A stretch of DNA of 64,000 nucleotides, taken from an uncultured Christensenellaceae bacterium. Lineage in GTDB: Bacteria > Bacillota > Clostridia > Christensenellales > UBA3700. Of the stretch, positions 34,460-44,008 are shown one piece after another (position 1 is the stretch's first letter; each line of letters begins with the position of its first letter). The notes below the pieces were generated by a model. The model was given only the letters and a program-made list of their open reading frames with translations. It was not told where the DNA came from and did not search any database. Where the stretch lies: assembly GCA_910588545.1 (NCBI GenBank), contig CAJUOU010000003.1, positions 62,001 to 126,000 on the forward strand, in the 5' to 3' direction. A program made the translations under genes and the position numbers.

Positions 34460-35281
34460 ATGGAATCTAATACTATCAGCACCCTTTACAAACAGGCTGA
34501 TTTAATACGCAAAATGTGTATCGAATGTATAGCAACATTCGGTGTTGGTCATATCGGCGGCTCTTCAAGTATAATCGAGTTTTTAACTGCACTATACTTT
34601 AAGATGGCTAACATTGACCCTAGTGACCCGAAAAATCCCGACCGTGACAGGATTGTACTTTCTAAAGGCCACGCTGCACCGGGACTTTACGCTACACTTG
34701 CCGCAAGGGGGTATTTTGACAAAAAATTATTGCTTACACTAAATCAAAACGGCACTCAACTTCCATCTCATGCGGATATGTTGAAAGTAAACGGTGTTGA
34801 TTTTACTGCGGGCTCGTTGGGACAAGGTATTTCCGCTGCGGTTGGTATGGCAATTAACGCCATTATGGACAGAAGAAAATATCATACTTTTGCTATTGTC
34901 GGCGACGGAGAAAGTCAAGAAGGTCAAGTTTGGGAGGCATTAATGCTTGCCGGCTCAAGACATTTGCACAACTTTACAGTAGTTATCGATAACAACAAAA
35001 TGCAAATCGACGGTATGACTGCGGATGTTTGTAAGGTAGAGCCTTTTGAGTCTAAATTGCGTGCTTTCCGTTTTAAAACATACACTATTGATGGTCACGA
35101 TATGGAAGCTATTGTCGACACTATCGAAAAATGCAAACGCTCCCGCATGCCAACGGCAATTATTTTAAATACTATCAAAGGCAAAGGTTTAAAATGCTGT
35201 GAGGGGCACTACAAATCACACAGTGTCAGCTTCACTCCTGAAATGTTTGCTGCAGAATGCACGGGAGGAGTTTTAAAATGA
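34460..35281 (+). CDS. Transketolase, N-terminal subunit
   Basis: 273 residues: the thiamine-diphosphate-binding half of a split transketolase. Motifs: GVGHIGGSSSIIEFLTALYF, SKGHAAPGLYATLAARGYF, GSLGQGISAAVGMAI, and the ThDP site VGDGESQEGQVWEALMLAG followed by VVIDNNKMQIDG. With the next gene it interconverts sugar phosphates in the pentose phosphate pathway. AGGAG precedes the ATG at 6 bp. The stop overlaps the next start (ATGA), indicating coupled translation of the two subunits. Confidence 0.95.
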   Translation: MESNTISTLYKQADLIRKMCIECIATFGVGHIGGSSSIIEFLTALYFKMANIDPSDPKNPDRDRIVLSKGHAAPGLYATLAARGYFDKKLLLTLNQNGTQLPSHADMLKVNGVDFTAGSLGQGISAAVGMAINAIMDRRKYHTFAIVGDGESQEGQVWEALMLAGSRHLHNFTVVIDNNKMQIDGMTADVCKVEPFESKLRAFRFKTYTIDGHDMEAIVDTIEKCKRSRMPTAIILNTIKGKGLKCCEGHYKSHSVSFTPEMFAAECTGGVLK

Positions 35282-36237
35282 GCGAATTACACAATAAAGA
35301 AATGCGTCAAGTTTACGTTGACAATTTGATTAAATACTCTAAACTCGACAGAAGAATTGTCGTGCTTGAGGCAGACCTTATGAACTGCATAGGTACAGGC
35401 AAGTTTAAGGAAGCTTTTCCAAGACGTTTTATTAACTGCGGAATTGCGGAAAGTAATATGATAGGTGTGGCAGCAGGTCTTGCAAGTTGCGGCAAATTGC
35501 CTTTCTGCTCTTCTTTTACTCCGTTTGCTACAAGAAGATGCTATGACCAAATCGCAGTTAGCGTTGGATATACAAAACAAAATGTAAAAATAGTAGGAAC
35601 AGACCCCGGCATTATGGCTCAAATAAACGGCGGCACACACATGAGCTTTGAGGACGTTGCTCTTATGACTCAAGTACCCGATATGATTGTTGTTGAGCCT
35701 TGCGATTGCGTTTGCCTTGACAAACTATTCCCTCAAATTTTAAAATGTGATAAACCGATGTATATTAGATTGCAAAGGAAAAAGACTCCTCCAATCTATG
35801 ACGAAAAAGCTAAAATCGACCTTTTTAAAGCTAATACTGTTGTGGACGGAGATAGCCTTACCATCATAGCTTGTGGCATTATGGTACACCGTGCTATAGC
35901 GGCATCAATGACTTTGAAAAACCAAGGTATTAATGCAAGGGTTATTGCACTTCACACTTACAAGCCTTTGGATAGTGAAACAATACTTAATGCTTGTCGC
36001 GAAACAGGTGCGGTAGTAGTTTGCGAAAACCATCACTTGATAGGCGGCTTGGGCTCTGAAGTTGCTGCACTGCTTATGCAAAATGATGTGCTTATCCCTA
36101 TGACTAGGGTTGGTATCGGTGACAGATACGGCGAAGTCGGCAAAGAAGCTTACCTTGCGGAAGTTATGCACCTAACCGAGCAAGACATTGTGGAAAAAGC
36201 GCAAGAAGCTTACAAAAGAAAACTTTCAAATATGTAA
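35278..36237 (+). CDS. Transketolase, C-terminal subunit
   Basis: 319 residues: pyrimidine-binding and C-terminal domains of split transketolase. The catalytic Glu is in NCGIAESNMIGVAAGLASCG; later motifs are SSFTPFATRRCYDQIAVSV, PGIMAQINGGTHMSFEDVAL and ENHHLIGGLGSEVAALL. The start ATG at 35278 has GGAGG at 8 bp and overlaps the stop of the N-terminal subunit by 4 bp. Its last 57 bases (from 36181) and its terminator recur in diverged form at 46184-46311, on the far side of the ECF-sigma island. Confidence 0.95.
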   Translation: MSELHNKEMRQVYVDNLIKYSKLDRRIVVLEADLMNCIGTGKFKEAFPRRFINCGIAESNMIGVAAGLASCGKLPFCSSFTPFATRRCYDQIAVSVGYTKQNVKIVGTDPGIMAQINGGTHMSFEDVALMTQVPDMIVVEPCDCVCLDKLFPQILKCDKPMYIRLQRKKTPPIYDEKAKIDLFKANTVVDGDSLTIIACGIMVHRAIAASMTLKNQGINARVIALHTYKPLDSETILNACRETGAVVVCENHHLIGGLGSEVAALLMQNDVLIPMTRVGIGDRYGEVGKEAYLAEVMHLTEQDIVEKAQEAYKRKLSNM

Positions 36238-36309
36238 TTATAAAAAAACAAAAACTACTGAATAAGCTCAGTAGTTTTTGTTTTTACCCCCGATTTTCAA
36301 TTAATTTTT
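36181..36309 (+). repeat. Left direct repeat of the island (transketolase 3' end)
   Basis: This segment holds the last 18 sense codons and stop of the transketolase C subunit, its terminator, and an ACCCCCGATTTTCAATTAAT motif. It matches 46184-46311 over its whole length at roughly 80-85%, in the same orientation. Both copies keep a 57-base coding part ending in TAA. Confidence 0.85.
36249..36285 (+). terminator. Transketolase operon terminator
   Basis: CAAAAACTACTGA-ataagc-TCAGTAGTTTTTGTTTTT. Confidence 0.9.
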
Positions 36310-36420
36310 GTCAAAAATTATCTTTTTATTTTAAAACAAATTCATTTAAACACTTAAATAATTAAAGAGTTTTAATGGCGTTTTATCAATTAAATAGCAA
36401 GTGAAAATGTATCATGTATA

Positions 36421-36460
36421 AAAACCTCTAGTTAAAAATATTTTTAACTAGAGGTTTTGT
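36421..36460 (-). terminator. Terminator after the MacB-like transporter gene
   Basis: Near-perfect 14-bp stem ACCTCTAGTTAAAA/TTTTAACTAGAGGT with T-rich tail on the minus strand. Confidence 0.88.
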
Positions 36461-36482
36461 CTTTATCTTTTTGTTTTCTAAA

Positions 36483-39002
36483 TTACTCTTTAGTTTTTTG
36501 AAATGCTTTGCGAAGATTTTTGTCGCTTATTCTACAAATGTTGAAAGTCAGTGCCAATACAGCAGTGGCTACAGCAATAAATATTGCAATAATTATAGAT
36601 ACTGGTATCAATGGCAATTTAACAATTAATGTCTGACCAATTATAGTAGTCATAAGAAAATTAAACAAGAATATTACTCCTATACCAACCCCAATACCAA
36701 TAATTAGTTCAATTAAAAGTTGTATTATTGTGAATATTCCATAGATTTTGAAATAATCTAATTTTTTTGCACCAAGTGACTTAAGTATAAGCAAATCGTT
36801 TGCCTTTGATGTTATAATAATACCAATAGAATTATATATAAGTACTCCTACAACAGCTGCAAGTATAATACTTGCCACAATGAAAACATAATTACCAATC
36901 ATTCGCATTTCAGCATATTCACTTGTTATTAGTATGCCATCATCAATAATAAAATCTAACATTGATTGATAATAGTTATCATAACTTTTCCCACCATATA
37001 GTTTCTTTGCTTGTGCATTTAATTGTTTAAGTCCGCCTGCACTTAAACTATCCATATTGAAAATGATTTTATTTAATTGTGATTTTTCATATCCACCCAT
37101 CATCATTTTATAATCTTCTTCATTATACAAAATTCCTAAATTATTTATATCATTTAATCGAGCATCAATTTTAACTTTAAACTTTATGTTCATTCGGATA
37201 TTTCTGTCAATGGTATATTCTCCACCTAAATCTTGAACATCACCCCTCACTAGCATAGTTGAAAGCAGTATTGCATCACCATCGTTTAAATTTTTAAACA
37301 TCGCATAATGATTGTTCATTAACACAGTACCTTTTTCCACACTATCAACACCCGTAATATGTGCAGTCAATGAATTAGCAGGTGCTACACCAATGTTATT
37401 GTATTTTGCATTCTCTGTTGTCATTAAGGTATGTACATATTGCCCTTGATTACTTTTAACTTTTCCAGGGCTTTCAATATACATTGTAGCATCCCACACA
37501 TCACTCCAAGCAGTTGAAACAATTACCGATTGTGCCAAAATCTTATCTATAACATAAGAATATGCCTCTTGCTCATCCTCACTTTCAAACTCGCTTATTG
37601 GTTTTGCAAATTTTTCTGGAACAACAACGCCATCATCAAATACACCAACAATTTTAATGCCATAAAAGTTATGTTCAAAGATATTCTCTACTGCAACAAA
37701 TTTATTAGTATCTTTGTCACGATAACCACCTACAGCATTAAAATATATTAATTTACTTTTAGGAATAGCTATTTCTCCTAATTTCTCAGGTTGTCTTCCT
37801 TTTATAAGAGAAATACCTAGGCTTTCTAAGTCATTTGTCACTATATATTTATCTATAAATGCATATCCGTATGCCACATCTTGCAAATTAAGCATTTTTT
37901 CATTTATATCATAAGTCAGAGTGCCAGTAAACTCAGTATCAATACCAAAAATATCTGTTACATTGGTATATACCTTTGCACTATTTATCCCCTTTTTATC
38001 TTTAAGATATTTACTTATTTCAGTCAAATCATTATGCGTTGTCGCAGTAAAAGTACCATTACCAATTACTCTAGATACTTTTTCATACTTTGAGTATTCA
38101 GATATAACCATATTACTTACATTTCTCTTGTCGTAAGTAGCACGAACCATAGTTTCGTAATCAATCGATGCCCAATTACAGCAGAACATAAGCATCATAA
38201 GTAGAATAGTTGTCATAACCATAAAAGCAATTCGTCTGCCTACCTTTGCTTTATTAAAAGCAATCGCTACTGACATAGATGTTTTAAAACTTAAACCAAC
38301 TTTTTTAGCCTTTTGCACGCCGATATTCTGTGGTTTTTCTACATTTTTACAAACGGCTAACTCAGTAAGTTCTTTATCTTCTACAATTACGCCATCTTGC
38401 AATCTTAACATTCGATTAGCATAATTTTTTATAGTTTCAACATCATGCGTAACAACAATTATTAGAATATCTTTTGCTAATTCTTGAAGTAAACCAAAGA
38501 TATTTTTGCTGTTTTTGCTGTCAAGATTGCCTGTAGGCTCATCTGCAAAAATAATTTTTGGCTTTTGTACTAATGCTCTTGCTATAGCAACTCTTTGTTT
38601 TTGTCCACCAGACAAACTAAGTACTTTTTCATTTTTACACTCAAAAATGCCAAGTTTATCTAGCAAAGCGTCAATTTGCTCTATACTATAGTCACTAGCA
38701 ACCAATTCCTTTGCAACCAAAATATTGTCAATAACACTAAGGTTTTCAATTAATTTATAATCTTGATATATTGTAGCAAAAGTTGACTTAATCTCTCTAG
38801 GATTGCACTTTTCTCCAAAAATAAAGATTTCGCCATCACTTTTTTCATCAATGCCCGACAAAACATTTAGCAAAGTAGACTTTCCACAACCACTACTTCC
38901 TACAACTGCTATCATACCATAATTAGGAGTGTCAAAAGACACTCCTCTTAAGGCTTCAACTCCATTTTCGTAAGTTTTTGTTAAATTTTCAACTTTTAAC
39001 AT
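36483..39002 (-). CDS. MacB-like ABC transporter, ATPase-FtsX permease fusion
   Basis: 839 residues. The N-terminal ATPase (1-215) has Walker A GSSGCGKST, signature LSGGQKQRV, Walker B KIIFADEPTGNLD and switch VTHD. Then come helix 1 (about 253-275), a large extracytoplasmic domain (275-690) and three C-terminal helices of the FtsX/MacB fold (NYVFIVASIILAAVVGVLIY and following). Such type VII ABC machines transduce force across the membrane or extract substrates rather than import. GGAGG precedes the ATG. Both a sigma-A promoter (39074-39102) and, further upstream, an ECF-like site lie ahead of it. Substrate unknown; the surface protein and lipoprotein of the island are candidate partners. 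Confidence 0.9.
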   Translation of the reverse strand: MLKVENLTKTYENGVEALRGVSFDTPNYGMIAVVGSSGCGKSTLLNVLSGIDEKSDGEIFIFGEKCNPREIKSTFATIYQDYKLIENLSVIDNILVAKELVASDYSIEQIDALLDKLGIFECKNEKVLSLSGGQKQRVAIARALVQKPKIIFADEPTGNLDSKNSKNIFGLLQELAKDILIIVVTHDVETIKNYANRMLRLQDGVIVEDKELTELAVCKNVEKPQNIGVQKAKKVGLSFKTSMSVAIAFNKAKVGRRIAFMVMTTILLMMLMFCCNWASIDYETMVRATYDKRNVSNMVISEYSKYEKVSRVIGNGTFTATTHNDLTEISKYLKDKKGINSAKVYTNVTDIFGIDTEFTGTLTYDINEKMLNLQDVAYGYAFIDKYIVTNDLESLGISLIKGRQPEKLGEIAIPKSKLIYFNAVGGYRDKDTNKFVAVENIFEHNFYGIKIVGVFDDGVVVPEKFAKPISEFESEDEQEAYSYVIDKILAQSVIVSTAWSDVWDATMYIESPGKVKSNQGQYVHTLMTTENAKYNNIGVAPANSLTAHITGVDSVEKGTVLMNNHYAMFKNLNDGDAILLSTMLVRGDVQDLGGEYTIDRNIRMNIKFKVKIDARLNDINNLGILYNEEDYKMMMGGYEKSQLNKIIFNMDSLSAGGLKQLNAQAKKLYGGKSYDNYYQSMLDFIIDDGILITSEYAEMRMIGNYVFIVASIILAAVVGVLIYNSIGIIITSKANDLLILKSLGAKKLDYFKIYGIFTIIQLLIELIIGIGVGIGVIFLFNFLMTTIIGQTLIVKLPLIPVSIIIAIFIAVATAVLALTFNICRISDKNLRKAFQKTKE

Positions 39003-39036
39003 AAAACCTCCTTAATTAATATAAATTTTAATTTTG

Positions 39037-39102
39037 GAGTAAAACTATATAACTAGCAGTCCTCATCATAAGTATTTTAACATAGTTTTACTCGTTTTTC
39101 AA
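39037..39102 (-). promoter_or_regulatory. Promoter and inverted repeat of the MacB-like gene
   Basis: Minus strand TTGAAA (39097-39102), 17 bp, TAAAAT (39074-39079). A 12-bp inverted repeat, GAGTAAAACTAT (39037-39048) and ATAGTTTTACTC (39082-39093), spans the -10 box and may be an operator. Confidence 0.6.
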
Positions 39103-39202
39103 TATGAAAAATCAAATTAATTTTTCAATGTTCGCATTTTTTGTTGCTACACTCTTTAAAAACTTTCTCTTATCACCTCCTTAAGATATTACATTTTCCC
39201 CC

Positions 39203-39279
39203 TTCTACTTTATATACGAATAACTTGGCAATTTTTATTCAAAAAAAAGAAGAATTTTTGAAAATCTCAAAAATTCTTC
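39203..39279 (-). repeat. 77-bp direct repeat, copy 1 (terminator plus ECF-like site)
   Basis: Identical to 43907-43983. It contains the terminator hairpin GAAGAATTTTTGA/TCAAAAATTCTTC (39249-39279), which ends the 1236-residue protein gene, and the ECF-like promoter site at 39207-39242. Confidence 0.9.
39207..39242 (-). promoter_or_regulatory. ECF-sigma-like promoter site C
   Basis: Minus strand TTGAAT, 18 bp, CGTATA. It shares 36 bp with site B and nearly all of them with site A. A well formed AAGGAGG at about 39178 follows, but no start codon fits it; the next real gene starts at 39002. Confidence 0.55.
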
Positions 39280-39318
39280 ATGTACATTGTTTTAATTAGT
39301 CTACACCATTATAATTAT

Positions 39319-42300
39319 TCAATTTAAAAACATATCAAAAAATTCATTTGAGTAAGCAGAAGGCAAATCTACTATAGAATCTTCAACTTGATGTTGTCCT
39401 GCAACTGGTTTACTTACTTGATCACCTACAGGTCCCACAGAAGTGGTGCCATCACGACCATATTCACCATTTTTACCATCGCTGCCATTGTTTCCTATAA
39501 TTCCAGCATTTCCTCCTTTACCACCAGTACCTTTGTGACCAATATTGCCATTTTTACCATTGATACCACCATCAGTAGTTAAAGTTTCAACATTAGTTCC
39601 TTGAGCAGCACTTCCTGCAACTCCATTGGTTCCACCATTGCCACCTTTACCACCATCACCAGGGTCACCTGTTCCAGTAAACCAATCTCCACTAACATCA
39701 TCAGCACCTTTGCCGCCATTACCACCATTGCCGCCATTGCCACCGTTTCCACCGTCGCCACCTTTAATATAATAATTAGAACCACGAGCAACATTAATTA
39801 TATTATTTGATGCATAAATAGCATATCCGCCATTACCACCGTTTCCACCAGCAGATCCATCTTTTCCTGGAGCGCCATCATCACCCTTTATAGGTTTAAA
39901 AATACTACCTCTTGGAGGTCTTTCACCATCTTTACCATTTTCACCATTATAGCCGCTACTACCATTTCCGCCATTACCACCATAGATATAAACTTTAGAA
40001 TCAGAATTAAAAGCCATTAATGTAACTTCCTTAGCTTTAATTCCATAACCGCCATTAGCACCAGCTACACCATTACCACTTCCATCAGCTCCATTTCCGC
40101 CTTTAATGGTAACTGAACCAAAGTAAGTTAAATAAATTGCTGAACTTTCACAATCAATAGCATTAACTGCACCTCCAGTTGGTGCTTTTATATCAATATT
40201 TTTCAAGCCAAATAGAATTGCACCATTTCTGTTTAAAACATTAATTTTTGCAGTTATTGTCATATATCCATTGCCAATAAATGTTATCATTTTTACAGAA
40301 GAGTTTATATTTATAGTATACTTCATACTACTTGAAGCATTAGAAAAATCTACTATAGCAACTCTATCAGTGATAGACAAATTCTCACTTGCTGTAATAA
40401 CTCTTCCTTCCCATTCTACTACTAATTCAATATCTTTAAATATTTCTTTTGTATTTTCAAAACTATTACCATTATAACTCCATTTTACAAATAAATAACC
40501 AAATTTTTGTGGAGTAGCAAGTTCTGTGTTAAACACTGGATTGTCTACTGTAAATTCATTTGGCAAATCAAACACAACATCGGCATACCTAAAATTATAT
40601 GTAATATTATATTTAATTAAATCATATTGAGGGTATAATGTGTTGCTATCAATTTGATCTTCCCATACCCATGTTTTTCTTGCATCAATGATAAGATTTC
40701 CACCTATTGGTTTATCAAACCAACCTTTAAATATCTTACCTTCTATTTCTGGAATTGCTATATCCAATGTTTGTCCATATTCAATAAATACTTCTTGTCC
40801 CCCATTATCACCGATAATAATTTGATATTTTGATGTTTCATATTTTGCTAATAGACTAATATCGTCATAAAAATCAATCATATCATTAACATTCAATCTT
40901 GTTCCATTATATTCCCAACCACAAAAATCTTTACCAGTTATTACTGGAGCAACAATATAGTTATCAAACTTAGACCCATAATACTCTGTCCTACTGCCAA
41001 TAAAATTATTATTTATATCATAAAAATTGATTGTTAATTCTTTTGCTTTTAATGTATTAGTCAAATTAACAAAACAGATATTCTCTTGATATTCCTGCAA
41101 TCTAGCTTCTTTTACATACAATATAACTTTATCATCAAAACAATCCCCATCTAAAACTGGTGGAATATCAGAAGTAAATATTATGCTTTCTAAATCTGTT
41201 GCACCTTTAAATGCTGAAACTCCTATAGAATCAATTTTATCAGACAATATAATTTGAGTAGGGACATTGTTATCAAAACAATCTCTTCCTATTCTATGTA
41301 TATTATCTGGAATTTTTACAATTCTTTCTGTTCCAAAATACTTTAACAAAACTTTTCCTAAAATTACAAATTTACTTGCATTATTTGAATACCAAGGGGT
41401 ATCTAACAAAGCGGTAATATCACAATCAATAATATTATTTGCATTATTAATATATGCCAATGAACTATTTGTGAATGTTTCAGGTCCAATAAACTCTACT
41501 TGATTTAAATTAATAGTTCTAATATTTTTGTTGTTTTTAAATAATCTAGCATTTAAAATTGTTACTTTATCAGGAATTGTTATTTCAGAAACTACAGGAT
41601 TTGCATATATTGCCACTTTTTTATCTGTATCTGTAACATTACATTTAATTAAAATATTATCTTGCCAAACATAATTTGCATTGCTTTTAAAATTAGTAAT
41701 CATAGTGCCTAAAAAAGCATCATCTTCAATACTATTAACACCATAAGGTATGATAAAATCAGTTATTGCTGTATTTGCAAAAGCACATTTAGTTATGATA
41801 TTAAGAGAGGTATTAGCACTTAAATTTACATTGTTCAAATTACTACATCCTGCAAATGCTCTTTCGCCCAAATTGTTCAAATATGGCAAATTGATAGAAG
41901 TTAATCCTAAACAATTTTCAAAAGCTGAATTGCCAATATTTTTCAACTTATCCATAGCACTTCCTATATTAATACTTGAACAATTATAAAATGCTTCTGC
42001 GCCAACATTTTGTAAATTACCTAAGTCATCTAATGCTTCCAATTTAGTACAATTTTTAAAAGCATAATCTCCAATGTGTGTTACATTGTTCAAATTAGTT
42101 ATAGATTTTAAATTAGTACAATTTTCAAAAGTTCCTATACCTATATTTTTAATGTTTTTGGATAAAGCCAAATTTTCAATACTATTATTAGCAAATACAT
42201 AATCACCTAATTCAGTAACATTTTTTTCATAAATTGTATCAGGAATAGTTGTTATACCTTTTGCTTCGGGAATAAGTAATCTATTAATTTTTATTTCATT

Positions 42301-43029
42301 ATTATTAATTTCCACTGCTTCGTATAGAAATTGCGGTCTTAATCCTATAACATTTGATTCTATTAATATGTCATATTCTGCCTCTCCTTGTGGTGAATCA
42401 TTAAAAATTTGCACACAATCACCTTGTGAAACATGTTGAATGATTTTTTTTGCAATTTCTTGATCACTTAAATCTAAATATTCAAGTCCATATTTTCGCC
42501 CTTTCTCATTATTAAATAAATCCATTTCTTTATCAACACCTTGCGAATCATCTCCACTTTCATGTGCATCTGCATAAGTTTTAGCATCATCAACTCCCAC
42601 ATATTTAACCATTAATGCATTCCAATATGTATGTCTAAAAGCATCCCCATTATCCTTATAAAGACTTCCATCATAATAATATAGTGCTTCAGCTTTTGCT
42701 AACTTACTACACTCATATATTTGCAATGCAGCGCCTGGTTTTGTAAATATAAATGTTTTTTCATCAGGCGAAAGATCTCCATAAAAATCATGAAATTTAT
42801 CATATAAAGATTTTTCATCTTCAGTTTCATTATTATCTGTTTCATCATTAATAGATTGCCTCTCTATTTGATTTACACTCAATTCACTAAACTTTGCTTT
42901 GTTGATATTAGCAAATTGCATAGTTTTTCCTATTAAAATTGTCCAACTAAATATTGCAATAATCAAAATTGTTGGAATCAATAAAAACTTAAAAAGTTTT
43001 GAATTTTTAATTCTTTTATGTTTATCCAT
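39319..43029 (-). CDS. Giant surface protein: RHxxWNA domain, LRR_5 repeats, Gly-rich repeats
   Basis: 1236 residues. Membrane anchor/signal helix at 14-34. Residues 75-200 form a globular domain with DAFRHTYWNALM and ADAHESGDD (His 133 and 156), like a conserved RHxxWNA domain (I recall DUF6973, uncertain). About 255-650 are BspA-type leucine-rich repeats (FENCTNLKSI, FKNCTKLEAL, FAGCSNLNNV). About 665-880 hold InlB/Flg_new-type repeats (KFDNYIVAPVITGKDFCGWEY). Residues 985-1200 are Gly-Asn-rich (GGNGGNGG, GDDGAPGKDGSAG). No LPxTG. It is probably exposed on the envelope. AGGAG precedes the ATG, 10 bp after the lipoprotein gene: an operon. Confidence 0.85.
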   Translation of the reverse strand: MDKHKRIKNSKLFKFLLIPTILIIAIFSWTILIGKTMQFANINKAKFSELSVNQIERQSINDETDNNETEDEKSLYDKFHDFYGDLSPDEKTFIFTKPGAALQIYECSKLAKAEALYYYDGSLYKDNGDAFRHTYWNALMVKYVGVDDAKTYADAHESGDDSQGVDKEMDLFNNEKGRKYGLEYLDLSDQEIAKKIIQHVSQGDCVQIFNDSPQGEAEYDILIESNVIGLRPQFLYEAVEINNNEIKINRLLIPEAKGITTIPDTIYEKNVTELGDYVFANNSIENLALSKNIKNIGIGTFENCTNLKSITNLNNVTHIGDYAFKNCTKLEALDDLGNLQNVGAEAFYNCSSINIGSAMDKLKNIGNSAFENCLGLTSINLPYLNNLGERAFAGCSNLNNVNLSANTSLNIITKCAFANTAITDFIIPYGVNSIEDDAFLGTMITNFKSNANYVWQDNILIKCNVTDTDKKVAIYANPVVSEITIPDKVTILNARLFKNNKNIRTINLNQVEFIGPETFTNSSLAYINNANNIIDCDITALLDTPWYSNNASKFVILGKVLLKYFGTERIVKIPDNIHRIGRDCFDNNVPTQIILSDKIDSIGVSAFKGATDLESIIFTSDIPPVLDGDCFDDKVILYVKEARLQEYQENICFVNLTNTLKAKELTINFYDINNNFIGSRTEYYGSKFDNYIVAPVITGKDFCGWEYNGTRLNVNDMIDFYDDISLLAKYETSKYQIIIGDNGGQEVFIEYGQTLDIAIPEIEGKIFKGWFDKPIGGNLIIDARKTWVWEDQIDSNTLYPQYDLIKYNITYNFRYADVVFDLPNEFTVDNPVFNTELATPQKFGYLFVKWSYNGNSFENTKEIFKDIELVVEWEGRVITASENLSITDRVAIVDFSNASSSMKYTININSSVKMITFIGNGYMTITAKINVLNRNGAILFGLKNIDIKAPTGGAVNAIDCESSAIYLTYFGSVTIKGGNGADGSGNGVAGANGGYGIKAKEVTLMAFNSDSKVYIYGGNGGNGSSGYNGENGKDGERPPRGSIFKPIKGDDGAPGKDGSAGGNGGNGGYAIYASNNIINVARGSNYYIKGGDGGNGGNGGNGGNGGKGADDVSGDWFTGTGDPGDGGKGGNGGTNGVAGSAAQGTNVETLTTDGGINGKNGNIGHKGTGGKGGNAGIIGNNGSDGKNGEYGRDGTTSVGPVGDQVSKPVAGQHQVEDSIVDLPSAYSNEFFDMFLN

Positions 43030-43039
43030 ATTTTATCTC

Positions 43040-43726
43040 CTATTTTGTTTCATTCTGCTTAAAATGAAAAATTAAATCTTCATTCCAACGAACTTCCAAT
43101 AATTCATCTTTATAAAAATAAATTATTTGTTTTTTATCTGTTGTTTCACTATTTAATATATTAATCTTACCATCTTCATCTTGGCTAAAGTCATATTTAA
43201 CTCCACCAAACTCTACACCACCATCAACAATAAGCTCTATTGATATTTCGTTATTTGCCAATAAATCTTCTTCTACCAAATTATATGTGCCTTTGGGTAT
43301 TCCATAATTTTCTAAAATCTTCAGTTTATCTTTCTTATAACGTAAAATTACATGTGGATAATGGACTTCCAATATGTTTTTTTCATAAAAATATTTAATT
43401 AGTATTCTTTTTTCTACAGGTACATTTTTATTACCTAGACATACTTGTCCATCTTCGCCTTGATAAATATCAGATGAATAAGTATCAATGTAATTTTCAA
43501 TAAATTCAATATCATTATCAATATAAATCACATCAAAAATGGCTTCGGCACTATCTATGTCTTCATCAATCAAACTATAATATCCAGTAGGAATACCAAA
43601 TAATGACTCATTAGATGGTTTTCTTAAATAAACATCTATAAAAGCACACCCTGACAAAAGCATACTCATTGTCACAAGTAACAAAGATATAATTATTGGA
43701 ACTATAACTATTTTTGTTTTTTTCAT
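43040..43726 (-). CDS. Island lipoprotein with two internal repeats
   Basis: 228 residues. The signal peptide ends in lipobox LLSGC (Cys at about residue 27). The mature part carries two related units: FGIPTGYYSLIDEDIDSAEA and YGIPKGTYNLVEEDLLANNE, each followed by beta-strand-rich sequence and a closing YFYEKNILEVHY/YFYKDELLEVRW element. No known family. The ATG at 43726 has AGGAG at 7 bp; a longer frame lacks a signal peptide at its start. A sigma-A-like promoter (minus strand TTGCAG, 18 bp, TATAAT) lies shortly upstream and ECF-like site B further up. The giant surface protein gene follows after 10 bp. Confidence 0.82.
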   Translation of the reverse strand: MKKTKIVIVPIIISLLLVTMSMLLSGCAFIDVYLRKPSNESLFGIPTGYYSLIDEDIDSAEAIFDVIYIDNDIEFIENYIDTYSSDIYQGEDGQVCLGNKNVPVEKRILIKYFYEKNILEVHYPHVILRYKKDKLKILENYGIPKGTYNLVEEDLLANNEISIELIVDGGVEFGGVKYDFSQDEDGKINILNSETTDKKQIIYFYKDELLEVRWNEDLIFHFKQNETK

Positions 43727-43906
43727 CTTATTTCTCCTCATTTTTGCTAAGTTATAATTATTAAATAAATTATAACTCAAATATTTAAGTTGCTGCAAAT
43801 TATTTTTTTTAATTTTCTATGTTTTCATATCCATCACTATCTCCTTTAAATAAAATATTTTATTTTTCTATTGAATAATTTTTATTGCTTAATAAATCAC
43901 TTCCCT

Positions 43907-43983
43907 TTCTACTTTATATACGAATAACTTGGCAATTTTTATTCAAAAAAAAGAAGAATTTTTGAAAATCTCAAAAATTCTTC
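43907..43983 (-). repeat. 77-bp direct repeat, copy 2 (terminator plus ECF-like site)
   Basis: Identical to 39203-39279. Here the hairpin ends the anti-sigma-like gene (stop at 44009) and ECF-like site B points to the lipoprotein gene. Confidence 0.9.
43911..43946 (-). promoter_or_regulatory. ECF-sigma-like promoter site B
   Basis: Minus strand TTGAAT, 18 bp, CGTATA. It is followed by AAAGGAG and a five-codon frame (ATG GAT ATG AAA ACA TAG) near 43830, then by the lipoprotein gene. Confidence 0.55.
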
Positions 43984-44008
43984 TTTTTTCGTGATGTTTT
44001 AGCCGTTT

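Noticed and set aside
36181..36237. Second functional transketolase copy at 46184
   Set aside because: Only the last 18 codons and stop are present; upstream sequence is the sigma promoter region.
39130..39185. A short basic peptide gene after the AAGGAGG near 39178 (minus strand)
   Set aside because: No ATG, GTG or TTG lies at a suitable distance in the frame; noted only as an orphan ribosome site.
39430..40130. Dense short repeats resembling a CRISPR array or satellite
   Set aside because: They are in-frame glycine codons of the 1236-residue protein; periodicity is 3/9 bp and there are no constant spacers.
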